Shown: piece by piece, positions 37,571 to 46,832 of the stretch | How positions within the stretch are numbered: the stretch's first letter is position 1 | Layout of the letters: each line of letters begins with the position of its first letter | Origin: an uncultured bacterium | GTDB lineage: Bacteria; Cyanobacteriota; Vampirovibrionia; Gastranaerophilales; Gastranaerophilaceae | Length of the DNA stretch: 64,000 nucleotides | Reading direction: 5' to 3' | Assembly: GCA_902761735.1 (NCBI GenBank) | Contig: CACWLL010000012.1 | Coordinates: 1 to 64,000 of the forward strand | Program-made: the position numbers and the translations under genes | Notes under the pieces: generated by a model | The model's input: the letters and a program-made list of their open reading frames with translations, nothing else | The model's database searches: none | What the model was told of the DNA's origin: nothing

Positions 37571-38440
37571 TTACTTTAAAATAAGTGCGAAAGCCAATGT
37601 TTCCGCAATTGTTTGCGGTTTCATACCAAGCTGTAATTCTTGTTTGGCGTGTTCAACCGCATTGATATCCTGAATTAGTTTTATTTTTATTATCGGATTA
37701 TTTAGTGAGTTTTTTAACATTGCGCAAAGGTAGTTTTGCATTTGGTTGAGGATGTCCATAGGGTCATTTTCTTTCATCAAATTATGAATTTTTTCGAACA
37801 GGTCAAGAACATCGTTGCGACTAATTTGTAAGTATCCGTTCATTGCATTCTGAACAAGTGAATAATCTTGAATGACTTCTTTTTTTGATGGAACAAAGAA
37901 GCATTGTGCTCTTGAAATTATTGTTGAGAGCATATCATTTTTGTCTTTTGTCAAGAAAAAGAAGGTAGTTCTTGCCGGCGGTTCTTCAAATGTTTTTAAT
38001 AGAGCATTTGCTGTCGGTTCTTGAAAATTATTTTCATTCAAGCCGCAAATACTACCGTCTTTATCCCTGTCACAGAATATCAGAACTCTATGGTATTCTG
38101 ACGTTATAAGAAGACTGTTTTTTATCATTCTTGCTTGTTCAATTGAAATAACGTTTTTTGAATCGTCATTGGATTCTTTATTATCAACTTTTGAAATAGT
38201 CAGTACGGCAGGATGCTGATTGTTCTTTATCCAGCTGCAATTTAAACAAGTACAACTGTTGGAACGGTCACCGGAGCAGTTTAATAATCGTGCAATTTCC
38301 ATCGCTAATTCGTATTGTGATTCAATATCCGTGCCGTAAAAAAGTATGCAGTGTGCAATGCTGCGGTCATTGCTGTTAATTCCGTCTTTGAAATATTTTA
38401 TTAAAAATGGATAATTTTCTTCCAGTACTGTTGTGCCCAT
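37571..38440 (-). CDS. holB: DNA polymerase III subunit delta'
   Basis: Clamp-loader subunit of the AAA+ family. The N-terminal part (HCILFYGTDIESQYELAMEIARLL) matches the P-loop region but lacks the GKT, as in many delta' proteins. A zinc module is visible as NCSGDRSNSCTCLNCSW, followed by HPAVLTI. ISIEQARMIKNSL, ALLKTFEEPP and TIISRAQCFFV (the SRC-like sensor region) complete the core. Length 289 residues. SD AAGGA 7 nt upstream. It directly follows holA on the same strand, 10 bases after its stop. Confidence 0.9.
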   Translation of the reverse strand: MGTTVLEENYPFLIKYFKDGINSNDRSIAHCILFYGTDIESQYELAMEIARLLNCSGDRSNSCTCLNCSWIKNNQHPAVLTISKVDNKESNDDSKNVISIEQARMIKNSLLITSEYHRVLIFCDRDKDGSICGLNENNFQEPTANALLKTFEEPPARTTFFFLTKDKNDMLSTIISRAQCFFVPSKKEVIQDYSLVQNAMNGYLQISRNDVLDLFEKIHNLMKENDPMDILNQMQNYLCAMLKNSLNNPIIKIKLIQDINAVEHAKQELQLGMKPQTIAETLAFALILK

Positions 38441-38450
38441 TTATTTTTCC

Positions 38451-39407
38451 TTATTTGAAAAATGCGTTTTCGATTTCACTATCGGGATTTAATGATTGAC
38501 CCGCTTTAATTTTATATTCTGCCTCTGTAATATTTTCTTTAAGCTTTACTAAATCTCTAAGATTTGATTTTTTTAGCTTTTGAAGAGTTATTTTTACCCT
38601 ATATTCGTTCATCCCCAATTCTTTTGCAAGTTCATACGCTGATAATTGAGAGGATTTTGCTTTCATAACAATCCATTGTCCGAGCATTTTTTGTAATGCG
38701 GAAGTTATTTCCAAACAGAATTTTTTATCAAGTAGCTTCCTATATTCTTTTAGTGCTGAATCTTTTTCGCCAACCATTAAATAATCGGAAAGCGCGAACA
38801 AATCCTCGTTTGAGATACAATTTTCCCTAACCATTTCCCCCGTTACAAGATAATCGGGATAAGATACTATTTTTAGTTTTTCAAGTTCATTATCAATCTG
38901 TCTTAGATTGTTTCCTACCTGAGAAACAATTGCAGTAAGAGCATCTTGTGACATTTTTAACTTTTTACTTTGAGCTTGTTTTTTTGTCCAAGCCTCAATT
39001 TCTGTTGTTTTATATGTTGGTATTGTTTGAAATTCCAATGCATTATATTTTGATAACAACTTAAAAAGTTTTTTACGGCTGTCAAGCTTTTTCCCTTCAT
39101 CTCTAGGTAATTGGGCAACAAATACTATGTCAAGATTTTCGCTATTGTTTTCTAATGCAGAGGTGATTTCTTTTATTTCTTTATCTTCAAATGTTTTTGA
39201 AAAATATTCAAGACAATTTATTACAATTAACATTTTCCCAAACATCATAGGTTGAGTTCTGAGAATGGATATAAGTTCGGGAAATTTAGGATTGTCGTAC
39301 GTTTTGTAGCTCATATCAATAAAATTTTTATCTAATGAACTTTTGAGTTTATTAATCTCAGCATCAATATTAAAATCTTCTTCGCCATAATAAAAATAAA
39401 TTGCCAT
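38451..39407 (-). CDS. holA: DNA polymerase III subunit delta
   Basis: Clamp-loader subunit that opens the beta clamp. The N-terminus MAIYFYYGEEDFNIDAEINK and QPMMFGKMLIVINCLEYF match the family, as do the VGNNLRQIDNELEKL and ISNEDLFALSDYL blocks. The ATG at 39407 is preferred over an upstream TTG: it gives the canonical N-terminus and has TATAAT exactly 6 bases upstream with no SD, implying a leaderless transcript. Product 318 residues. It heads the holA-holB pair; finding both clamp-loader subunits adjacent is uncommon but sensible. Confidence 0.9.
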   Translation of the reverse strand: MAIYFYYGEEDFNIDAEINKLKSSLDKNFIDMSYKTYDNPKFPELISILRTQPMMFGKMLIVINCLEYFSKTFEDKEIKEITSALENNSENLDIVFVAQLPRDEGKKLDSRKKLFKLLSKYNALEFQTIPTYKTTEIEAWTKKQAQSKKLKMSQDALTAIVSQVGNNLRQIDNELEKLKIVSYPDYLVTGEMVRENCISNEDLFALSDYLMVGEKDSALKEYRKLLDKKFCLEITSALQKMLGQWIVMKAKSSQLSAYELAKELGMNEYRVKITLQKLKKSNLRDLVKLKENITEAEYKIKAGQSLNPDSEIENAFFK

Positions 39408-39413
39408 ATACAG

Positions 39414-39419
39414 ATTATA
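39414..39419 (-). promoter_or_regulatory. Leaderless -10 box of holA
   Basis: TATAAT on the minus strand, then CTGTAT and the ATG. No clear -35. Confidence 0.55.
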
Positions 39420-39535
39420 GTACAAATTTGTAAATTAGTTTTGTAAAGCTTTGTTACAATCCATGCGTTTAGTGAAATTTAACTATAAAGAAAATCTTTA
39501 TATGCATGTAAATAGAAATAAGAAGGAGATAAATT

Positions 39536-39817
39536 ATGGAATCTGAAAAATTGAACATTGGGAATGTAAATTTCGATAAAGACAGTGTATTATGTTCAAA
39601 ATATGTTTATGAACGAGGGCAGAGATTAAACCATGTGTTTTTGGTTGGTGGAACAAAGATAATGTTTCCTGACCAAGAAGGTAAAAATGCAGCAGTATCT
39701 TTGGCTACTCAATATAATAATGAGGCATCGGAAGTTTCGGCGTGGTTTGACAATATTAAAGGTCTGATTATTGAAGAGTCCCCGCAAAAAGGTAACTATT
39801 ATATAAGACAAACTTAA
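39536..39817 (+). CDS. Small cytoplasmic protein of unknown function
   Basis: Ninety-three residues with no signal peptide or membrane segment. It has a strong SD (AAGGAG, 8 nt) and its own terminator, so it is very likely real. The sequence alternates short beta-like stretches (RLNHVFLVGGTKIMF) with a helix (GKNAAVSLATQYNNEASEVSAWF). No family is recognised. Confidence 0.75.
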   Translation: MESEKLNIGNVNFDKDSVLCSKYVYERGQRLNHVFLVGGTKIMFPDQEGKNAAVSLATQYNNEASEVSAWFDNIKGLIIEESPQKGNYYIRQT

Positions 39818-39838
39818 TTTGTATAAAATGTGAAAATA

Positions 39839-39874
39839 AAAAATTCCAATATCCGAATGGGTATTGGAATTTTT
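39839..39874 (+). terminator. Terminator after the 93-residue protein gene
   Basis: A 14-bp AT-rich stem built on AAATTCCAATA/TATTGGAATTT with a GAAT loop and a T-run. Confidence 0.88.
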
Positions 39875-39944
39875 CGCACAAAACAACAAAATTTTATATA
39901 GTGCTTTTATAGCAAAATTTGTTTTTTACGGGTTTTATTTATAA

Positions 39945-39973
39945 TTGAAAAATTTTTTTGATTATGACATAAT
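39945..39973 (+). promoter_or_regulatory. Promoter of the TatD-linked radical SAM gene
   Basis: TTGAAA-17-CATAAT, 22 bases before the ATG, with SD AAGGG in between. Confidence 0.65.
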
Positions 39974-39995
39974 CTAGCTAAAGGGTAAGTGTGTA

Positions 39996-40613
39996 ATGGC
40001 AAATACATTAGTATATGAACTATATGGAAAAATTTATATAAATCTTACTAACAGATGTACAAATGAATGTATTTTTTGTTTGAGGCAAGATAAAGATGAT
40101 GTATGCGGACAGACATTATGGCTTGATAATGAAGACTTTTCCGCTCAAGATGTGATTGAGCAATTTGAAAAATTCAAAATATCTTCCGAAGTTATATTCT
40201 GCGGATATGGTGAGCCTCTTTTAAAATTAGAAATTCTCAAAGAGGTTGCAGGTTATATAAAAGAAAATTATCCGGATGTAAAAATCAGAATAAATACAAA
40301 CGGGCATGCAAATTATGTATATAAAAGAAATATTGTACCCGAATTAAAAGGCCTTATTGATGAATTTTCAGTCAGTCTTAACGGGAAAGACAGCGATGAA
40401 TATGCGGAATTGTCGCAGCCAAAGTTTAGTGGAGCATATGAAGAAGTTAAAAAGTTTATAAAATGCTGTTCAGACGAAGGAATTCCTGTCATTGCAAGTG
40501 TCGTTGAAGGTTATAAAGGGCGTCATATTGACCTTGAAGCCTGTAAAAAAATTGCAAAAGATTTAGGTGCGGATTTTCGGGCAAGGGAATGGATACCTGC
40601 AGGTTATTCATAA
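39996..40613 (+). CDS. TatD-associated radical SAM protein
   Basis: A compact radical SAM protein of 205 residues. The cluster motif CTNECIFC lies in NLTNRCTNECIFCLRQ; FCGYGEPLLKLE is the SAM-binding loop and INTNGHANYV the following strand; REWIPAGYS ends the protein. This matches the small radical SAM family linked to TatD nucleases. The substrate is not known. No TatD gene is next to it here; the nearest DNA-metabolism genes are holA and holB on the other strand. SD AAGGG 10 nt upstream. Confidence 0.88.
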   Translation: MANTLVYELYGKIYINLTNRCTNECIFCLRQDKDDVCGQTLWLDNEDFSAQDVIEQFEKFKISSEVIFCGYGEPLLKLEILKEVAGYIKENYPDVKIRINTNGHANYVYKRNIVPELKGLIDEFSVSLNGKDSDEYAELSQPKFSGAYEEVKKFIKCCSDEGIPVIASVVEGYKGRHIDLEACKKIAKDLGADFRAREWIPAGYS

Positions 40614-40660
40614 AGATTGAAGATAAACAAGTTATAGCAATAAATAAAAAGGATAAATTT

Positions 40661-41086
40661 ATGAGAACACAAAATATTTCATCTTCTGATTTACATTTTA
40701 ATGGCAAATTATATTTTTTAGAAAAAACAAATGCGGGAACTGTGCTTTCTGAGGATATAGGCAAATATATTTCGAATTTTTCTTCTGAGCATGTTGCTGC
40801 TGTCAGAGAAGCTTTAGCCGGAGTCCCTTATGATTTATTCGTTTCGGCTTCAAAAGACATGAAAGATTTTTATAATGTATCGGCAAATGTTAAAGTTGAA
40901 AATATTATAGGTTCTGATACCTCAAAACAAGCAAAAATCGTAATTTTAAATAAAAATAAACCGGAAAGATTTCCTAATGCGGCGATTGAGGCTATGCTTA
41001 ATTTTGAAAAGCTTCCAAATTATGAGGAATTGATTACTCGGAAATTTGGATTTTGGGATTTTTTGTCGAATTTAATAAATCGGTAA
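40661..41086 (+). CDS. Protein of unknown function with LHFNGKLY motif
   Basis: The ATG at 40661 has SD AAAGGAT 7 nt upstream; an in-frame start at 40589 overlaps the previous gene and is rejected. The 141-residue product begins MRTQNISSSDLHFNGKLYFL, where LHFNGK is a plausible variant of the VSFQG-type N-terminal motif. The rest mixes beta and helical segments and ends WDFLSNLINR. No family is recognised and no signal peptide is seen. Confidence 0.75.
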   Translation: MRTQNISSSDLHFNGKLYFLEKTNAGTVLSEDIGKYISNFSSEHVAAVREALAGVPYDLFVSASKDMKDFYNVSANVKVENIIGSDTSKQAKIVILNKNKPERFPNAAIEAMLNFEKLPNYEELITRKFGFWDFLSNLINR

Positions 41087-41150
41087 TAAGAAAATAAATA
41101 ATTTATTTTATCTATTCATTATAGTCAAAAATATTTTTTAAAATTAACTA

Positions 41151-41185
41151 ATGCAAATTGCTATTTATAATGACTCAATTTGCAT
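41151..41185 (+). promoter_or_regulatory. Promoter with 10-bp dyad upstream of the acyl-CoA synthetase gene
   Basis: A perfect inverted repeat ATGCAAATTG-N15-CAATTTGCAT flanks TATAAT (41166-41171). TTAACT lies 16 bases upstream of that -10 box. The geometry suits a dimeric regulator bracketing the -10 region. Confidence 0.55.
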
Positions 41186-41247
41186 GTGTTTAATTCAAAT
41201 TTTTTTGTAATATAATATTGTCATAAGAACAAGAAAGGATAAAAAGC

Positions 41248-43428
41248 ATGAGCAATTTAGACAAAATTATGAAACCAAAGTCAATTGCGGTTGTTGGTGC
41301 ATCTACAAAAGAACACACAATCGGCTCTGACATTATGAAAAGATTACAAGAATACAAATTTAAGGGAAATATTTACCCGATTAATCCAAAGGGCGGAGTT
41401 ATTGAAGGACTTCCTGCTTATACTTCAGTTCTTGAAGTTCCGGGTGAAATTGACCTTGCAATAATTGTTGTAAACGCAAAATTCGTTTTAGCAACAATCG
41501 ACCAATGCCATGAAAAGGGTATAAAAGGTTTGTGCGTAATTACTGCAGGCTTTAAAGAAACAGGTAAAGAAGGTGCAGAATTAGAAAAACAATTGTTGGC
41601 AAAAGTTCAAGAATATGGTATGAGATGTGTCGGACCTAACTGTTTAGGTGTTGTAAATACTCTACCTGAAGTTTCCATGGACGGATGTTTTGCAGAATCT
41701 CTTCCTGAAAGAGGTCACATAGGATTTGTTTCTCAATCAGGTGCTTTAGGCGGCGGTATTTTAAATATTTTAAAAGACCTTAACTTAGGTTTTGCACAAT
41801 TTATTTCTATCGGTAACCAAGCTGATGTAAACGCTGAAACAGCTATGGAATATTGGGAAAATGAAGATGACGTTGAACAGATTCTTCTTTATATGGAATC
41901 AATTCAAAATCCTTCAAATTTCCGTAAATTAGCATCAAGAATTTCTAAGAAAAAACCAATATTAGCATTAAAAGCAGGACGTTCTGCTGCCGGTGCAAGT
42001 GCTGCATCATCTCACACCGGTTCTTTAGCAGGTGCTGATAAAGCAGCTAATGCTTTATTAAATCAGTCAGGTGTTATCAGAGAATATTCTTTGAAAAATT
42101 TATTTGCAACAGCAAAAGTTTTTGCTAACTGCCCTATTCCAAAAGGTGACAGAGTTGCAATTATTACAAATTCAGGCGGGCCGGGCATTATGGCAACAGA
42201 TGCGGTTTGCGAATACGGTATGCAAATGGCTCAAATTTCAGATGCTACAAAAGAAAAACTTAGAAGCTTCTTGCCTTCTGCAGCATCCGTTAAAAACCCT
42301 ATCGATATGATAGCTTCAGCTCCTATCGAACACTATAAACAAACATTAGAAACAGTTATTGCTGATGAAAATGTTGATATGATTATGGTTATTTACTTAC
42401 CGTTCTTAGGTTTGAAAGATATTGATGTAGCTAAAGCCGTTATGGAAATTAAGGCTCAATATCCTCAAAAACCTGTAATCGGTGTATTTATGACAAAATC
42501 AGAATTCTTTACAGCGTTATCTGATATGAATGTTAATATGCCGTTCTTTATGTATGCCGAAGAAGCAGCTGACGGATTTAACAGATTAAACCAGCAAAGA
42601 AAATGGATTGAAAGACCTGTTGGCGAATATCCTACATACAATGTTGATAAGAAAAGAGCTGCCGAAATTATTGCTCAATCGTTGAGAGAAGGCAGAGAAC
42701 AACTTACAACACGTGAATCAATTGATGTTTTAGATGCGTATGGTATCAGAGTTTGTAAGTCCGGTTTCGCAACAAGTGAAAATGAAGCTGTTTCAATTGC
42801 AGATTCTATCGGATATCCGGTTGTAATGAAGATGACTTCAAAGACAACTTCTCACAAAACAGATGTTGGCGGCGTAAGGGTTAACATTCAATCTGCAGAA
42901 CAATTAAGAGCAGAATATCAAGACCTGATTTCAAAACTTGAAGCAAAAGGTTTGCTTGACGGTTTGGAAGGTGTAATTATTCAAGAAATGGTTAAAGGCA
43001 ACCGTGAAATGGTTTGCGGTGTTGCAACCGACCCTCAATACGGACATATGATGATGTTCGGTCTTGGTGGTGTATTTATTGAAGTTATGAAAGACGTAAC
43101 CTTCAGAATGGCTCCTTTGAGTGATGTTGATGCTTCCGAAATGATTAAGTCAGTAAAGGCTTATAAATTATTGGAAGGTGCAAGAGGTACTACACCTGCT
43201 CAAATGGATCAAATTCAAGAAACCTTGTTGAGATTATCTCAATTGGTTGCTGATTTTAGCTTTATCACAGAATTAGATATCAACCCATTGTTGATTTCTG
43301 AGAAAACAGGTGAAGGTATTGCGGTTGACGGACGTATAAAAGTTAAAATGGAAGCTGCAAAAGAATACTTCAAATGTAACTGTGGCGAAGGTTGCGAATG
43401 TGGTGAAATCTGCACTTGCAGCAAGTAA
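41248..43428 (+). CDS. Acetate/acyl-CoA ligase (ADP-forming), fused alpha-beta, with CxC-rich tail
   Basis: Converts acyl-CoA, ADP and phosphate to the acid, CoA and ATP (or the reverse). The N-terminal CoA-binding domain begins LDKIMKPKSIAVVGAST; VSQSGALGGGIL and SSHTGSLAGADKAA (phospho-His loop) belong to the succinyl-CoA-synthetase-like part; an ATP-grasp domain with GYPVVMKMTS and SHKTDVGGVRVN follows near residue 530. Length 726. The last 17 residues contain six Cys at 710, 712, 716, 718, 722 and 724, three CxC pairs at a strict six-residue period. This tail is not part of the family and resembles a metal site. SD AAAGGA; a strong terminator follows. Confidence 0.92.
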   Translation: MSNLDKIMKPKSIAVVGASTKEHTIGSDIMKRLQEYKFKGNIYPINPKGGVIEGLPAYTSVLEVPGEIDLAIIVVNAKFVLATIDQCHEKGIKGLCVITAGFKETGKEGAELEKQLLAKVQEYGMRCVGPNCLGVVNTLPEVSMDGCFAESLPERGHIGFVSQSGALGGGILNILKDLNLGFAQFISIGNQADVNAETAMEYWENEDDVEQILLYMESIQNPSNFRKLASRISKKKPILALKAGRSAAGASAASSHTGSLAGADKAANALLNQSGVIREYSLKNLFATAKVFANCPIPKGDRVAIITNSGGPGIMATDAVCEYGMQMAQISDATKEKLRSFLPSAASVKNPIDMIASAPIEHYKQTLETVIADENVDMIMVIYLPFLGLKDIDVAKAVMEIKAQYPQKPVIGVFMTKSEFFTALSDMNVNMPFFMYAEEAADGFNRLNQQRKWIERPVGEYPTYNVDKKRAAEIIAQSLREGREQLTTRESIDVLDAYGIRVCKSGFATSENEAVSIADSIGYPVVMKMTSKTTSHKTDVGGVRVNIQSAEQLRAEYQDLISKLEAKGLLDGLEGVIIQEMVKGNREMVCGVATDPQYGHMMMFGLGGVFIEVMKDVTFRMAPLSDVDASEMIKSVKAYKLLEGARGTTPAQMDQIQETLLRLSQLVADFSFITELDINPLLISEKTGEGIAVDGRIKVKMEAAKEYFKCNCGEGCECGEICTCSK

Positions 43429-43448
43429 TTTCAGTTATTAAAATAGTA

Positions 43449-43479
43449 AGAGGGCGTTGAGTTTTTCAACGTCCTCTTT
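43449..43479 (+). terminator. Terminator of the acyl-CoA synthetase gene
   Basis: A 13-bp stem AAGAGGGCGTTGA/TTCAACGTCCTCTT with one mismatch and a T-rich tail. Confidence 0.88.
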
Positions 43480-43576
43480 ATTATTTGAATTATTAAAAAA
43501 TAATAAATATTATATGAATATCGGAGTTCTTATTCTATAATAATAATATGGATATTATAGGAACAGGAGAATTGTT

Positions 43577-44188
43577 ATGAAACATAAGCATGGTTTAAAT
43601 CCGTTCAGAAACGATGATTTGGATAAATCATCAGAAGAACCTAAAGATAAAGAATTAGAAATTGAGGATTTGGAAGAAGAAGCATCTGAATCTCAAGAGG
43701 AAGTAAAAACTGAAACTGTAGAATCTGAAGATAATAAAAGATATGAAGTCTTAAAGGATAATTATGACAAGCTAAATTCTCAATACATGCGTTTGGCTGC
43801 AGATTTTGAAAATTTTAGAAAACGTCAGGATTCTGAAAGAGAAAATCTTTTGCGTTTTGGAATGGAAAATGCTTTGTCAAAAATGATTGAGGTTTTAGAC
43901 AATTTTGAAAGGGCTGAAAAGGCTCTGGAAAATATTGAAGATTATACAAAATATAAAGAAAGTTTTGAATTATTGCATAAGCAAATCATTGACTCATTAG
44001 CAAAATTAGGATTGGAGCCGATAAATGCACAAGGACAAGAGTTTGACCCTAATTTGCATGAAGCGGTTATGCAAACACCAACAACAGAACATCCTGAAAA
44101 TACTGTTATTGCAGAATTACAAAAAGGATACAGGTTCGGCGATAAAGTTCTTCGTCCGTCAATGGTAAATGTTGCCTCTGAGGGGTAG
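43577..44188 (+). CDS. grpE: Nucleotide exchange factor GrpE
   Basis: Releases ADP from DnaK. The first 60 residues are an acidic, Glu-rich tail; a coiled-coil follows (YDKLNSQYMRLAADFENFRKR), then the head domain with KMIEVLDNFERAEKAL, LEPINAQGQEFDPNLHEAVMQ and GYRFGDKVLRPSMVNVA. Length 203 residues. SD CAGGAG 7 nt upstream. dnaJ follows after 86 bases; dnaK and hrcA are not in the window. Confidence 0.96.
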   Translation: MKHKHGLNPFRNDDLDKSSEEPKDKELEIEDLEEEASESQEEVKTETVESEDNKRYEVLKDNYDKLNSQYMRLAADFENFRKRQDSERENLLRFGMENALSKMIEVLDNFERAEKALENIEDYTKYKESFELLHKQIIDSLAKLGLEPINAQGQEFDPNLHEAVMQTPTTEHPENTVIAELQKGYRFGDKVLRPSMVNVASEG

Positions 44189-44274
44189 TAAAAAACTGGA
44201 CAGAAATCGTTTGTTTGGATTATAATGTGAGAAAGAGAAATTTTATAAGATTAGAGATATAAAGAATAGGAAAT

Positions 44275-45402
44275 ATGGCAGATTATTATGAGATATTAGG
44301 CGTTGATAAAAATGCCTCAAAAGATGAGATTAAGTCGGCTTTCAGAAGGAAAGCCCGTACTCTCCACCCCGATGTAAATAAGGCCCCTGATGCGGAAGAA
44401 AGATTTAAAGAACTTGGGAAGGCTTACGAAACACTGGTTGATGATAACAAAAGAGCAACGTACGACCAATATGGTGAAGACGGATTGCAAAATGCCGGAT
44501 TTAATACTAACGGGCCGTTTGCAAATGGTTTTGGTGATTTGAATGACATTTTCAATTCGTTCTTTGGCGGTTTCGGTGGATTTGGCGGTTTCGGCGGCAG
44601 ACAGGACCCTAATGCTCCTCAACCCGGAGATGATTTAAGGTATGATGTCGAAATTACGTTTGAGGAAGCTGCTTTTGGTACAACAAAAGAAATAAGCTTC
44701 GGACATTTGGAAACTTGTACCGAATGCGGTGGAACCGGTGCGGAAAAAGGTTCAAAACCTGAAACTTGCCCGAGATGTCACGGCCAGGGGCAGGTTCAAT
44801 CGGTTGCAAGAACTCCATTGGGTTCGTTTACACAAATAAGTGTATGCCCTGATTGTCACGGTAAAGGTACGATAATTTCAAAACCTTGTAAAGCATGTAA
44901 AGGCTACGGTAAGATTGAAAAAGAAAGAAAAATTGAAGTTAAAATTCCTGCAGGAGTTGATAATCATTCTAAGATGCGTGTGTCAGGTGAAGGTGATGCC
45001 GGAATAAATGGTGGGCCGAGCGGAGATTTATTTGTAGTGATTCATGTAAAACCTTCTGAATATTTTACAAGAGATAACGTTGATGTTTATACCAAATTGG
45101 AGATTTCTCCCGAGCAAGCAGTTTTAGGGGATGAGCTTACGGTAAAAACACTGGACGGCGAACAGAATATTCAAATTCATGCAGGTATTCAAAACGGTAA
45201 TACTTTAAGAATAAAAAATGCGGGTATTCCTATATTATCCAGACCTTCTCAAAGAGGGGATCATATAATAGTTGTTTCGGTAAAAATTCCAAAACAGCTG
45301 TCTGAGGAAGAACGTGAACTGTATAAAAAATTATACGAACTAAATAGAGGTAAAAAACCCTCTGAATCATTGATATCGAAAGTTAAGGGAGTATTTCAGT
45401 AA
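44275..45402 (+). CDS. dnaJ: Chaperone protein DnaJ (type I)
   Basis: Co-chaperone that stimulates DnaK ATPase. The J domain is [19 protein letters not shown] with HPD in LHPDVNK, followed by a Gly/Phe-rich linker ([13 protein letters not shown]), four CxxCxGxG zinc repeats ([32 protein letters not shown]) and the client-binding C-terminal domains. Length 375 residues. Its stop forms TAATG with the start of a secreted beta-propeller protein, an unusual partner. Confidence 0.97.
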   Translation: MADYYEILGVDKNASKDEIKSAFRRKARTLHPDVNKAPDAEERFKELGKAYETLVDDNKRATYDQYGEDGLQNAGFNTNGPFANGFGDLNDIFNSFFGGFGGFGGFGGRQDPNAPQPGDDLRYDVEITFEEAAFGTTKEISFGHLETCTECGGTGAEKGSKPETCPRCHGQGQVQSVARTPLGSFTQISVCPDCHGKGTIISKPCKACKGYGKIEKERKIEVKIPAGVDNHSKMRVSGEGDAGINGGPSGDLFVVIHVKPSEYFTRDNVDVYTKLEISPEQAVLGDELTVKTLDGEQNIQIHAGIQNGNTLRIKNAGIPILSRPSQRGDHIIVVSVKIPKQLSEEERELYKKLYELNRGKKPSESLISKVKGVFQ

Positions 45403-46832
45403 TGAAGAAACTTATTATTGGACTGGCATTAATGCTCAGCATAATTGCACCGGCAAACGCAACAAAAGTTCCTGAAAATGTGCGTAATTTTGTTATGATT
45501 GACTATCCGGAAACCGAGTTTAGATTTGACGGAGTGGTAATATTACCCGATAATACTGTATACTTACCGTTAATACCTTCAAAATTCAATACGGAGGACC
45601 CTGTAGAGATTAAATATACTTTGCCGGAAGGCAAAAAACTTTCCGATAAGCCGGATGCAATTGTTTTAAGTAATGATTACGTTTTGCTGAAACTTATAAC
45701 TAATTCTAACGGTAAAAATACAATAATAAATCTTCCCGCACCTCCGGTAGAATTAGTTACCGGATTATTCCCTCAGGATATGCTTGTTCCAAAGAATTTT
45801 GCTATTCCTAATTCAATGAAAAATGTAATAGGAAATTTAGATATCAGAACGATGCAGGGAAATGGTTTAATATTACCTGTTGTTCCGCCAAAAGCCGGTT
45901 TAATTAAAAATTCGTTGGCAGATGTGCCGGCATTGCAGGACAAGATGTTTTATATAGCATCAAGAACAACAAAAAATATTCAAGTTGTAAATCCTGAAAA
46001 TAATTATGCGAGTTATGCACTTTCTCAGGAAGAAGTTCCTATTACTGTAAAAGGGTATGGTGTATTTCTTCTTGTAACTTCGTATGGTAAAAAATCAATG
46101 GATGTAATTTCTTTGACTGATGATAAAGTTATTAAGGAAGTTAATTTTGCTACTCAGCCTGAAGAAATTGTAATCGATAATAAAAATAATTTAGCATATA
46201 TTTCAAGTGGCGAAGATGCTTGTTTGTACGTTGTTGATTTGGAAACGATGACCGTAAAAAGGCAAATTCGATTGAACGGTATGTGTGAAAAGGTTATTAT
46301 AAGTGAAGACGGTACCAAATTATTTTATAATGATAAACAAACTCGTGAAGTTTGGGCTATTGAATTAGATAATGATTATTTACTTAAAAAGATTGGCAGA
46401 TTTGCAAATGTTTCAAAGTTGGCATTTGTAGATGGTAAACTTTATGTTACCAGCAGAACAAATAATTATTTGGCAATTGTAGATTATGATTCGTTATCAT
46501 TATTGTCAGGTAATGCAATTTCCGCAAAACCTGTTGATATGTTAGTTTATAATGATAATTTGTTTGTCTTAGGTGCAGGAGAGAAAACTATTGATGTAAT
46601 TGATACCTCAATTGACAAACGTATGGATATAATTGCTCTTCCTGACAGCGCTTTCCCAACTAAAATAATAAGAGTTGATGATACAAACATTGCTATAATA
46701 ACTGATGCGAAGGCTAATTTATACACCGTATTGGATTTGGATAAGAAAAAAGTTATAAAAACAAATCGTCTTGATATACCGGTAAATGCTGTGTATGTTA
46801 CTAAAACTATTAAGAAAATAGGCTCAAAATAA
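45402..46832 (+). CDS. Secreted YncE-like beta-propeller protein
   Basis: A signal peptide ([20 protein letters not shown]) predicts export. The C-terminal 300 residues contain repeated blades of the YncE/surface-antigen type, for example NNLAYISSGEDACLYVVDLETM, GTKLFYNDKQTREVWAIELDN, GKLYVTSRTNNYLAIVDYDSL and DNLFVLGAGEKTIDVIDTS. The N-terminal part (to about residue 190) is not recognised. Length 476 residues. Function unknown; such propellers often bind ligands or partner proteins in the envelope. It is linked by TAATG overlaps both to dnaJ upstream and to a methyltransferase gene downstream. Confidence 0.85.
   Translation: MKKLIIGLALMLSIIAPANATKVPENVRNFVMIDYPETEFRFDGVVILPDNTVYLPLIPSKFNTEDPVEIKYTLPEGKKLSDKPDAIVLSNDYVLLKLITNSNGKNTIINLPAPPVELVTGLFPQDMLVPKNFAIPNSMKNVIGNLDIRTMQGNGLILPVVPPKAGLIKNSLADVPALQDKMFYIASRTTKNIQVVNPENNYASYALSQEEVPITVKGYGVFLLVTSYGKKSMDVISLTDDKVIKEVNFATQPEEIVIDNKNNLAYISSGEDACLYVVDLETMTVKRQIRLNGMCEKVIISEDGTKLFYNDKQTREVWAIELDNDYLLKKIGRFANVSKLAFVDGKLYVTSRTNNYLAIVDYDSLSLLSGNAISAKPVDMLVYNDNLFVLGAGEKTIDVIDTSIDKRMDIIALPDSAFPTKIIRVDDTNIAIITDAKANLYTVLDLDKKKVIKTNRLDIPVNAVYVTKTIKKIGSK

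Noticed and set aside
41087..41150. Riboswitch before the acyl-CoA synthetase gene
   Set aside because: The region is mostly A/T with only the promoter dyad; no known aptamer core was recognised.
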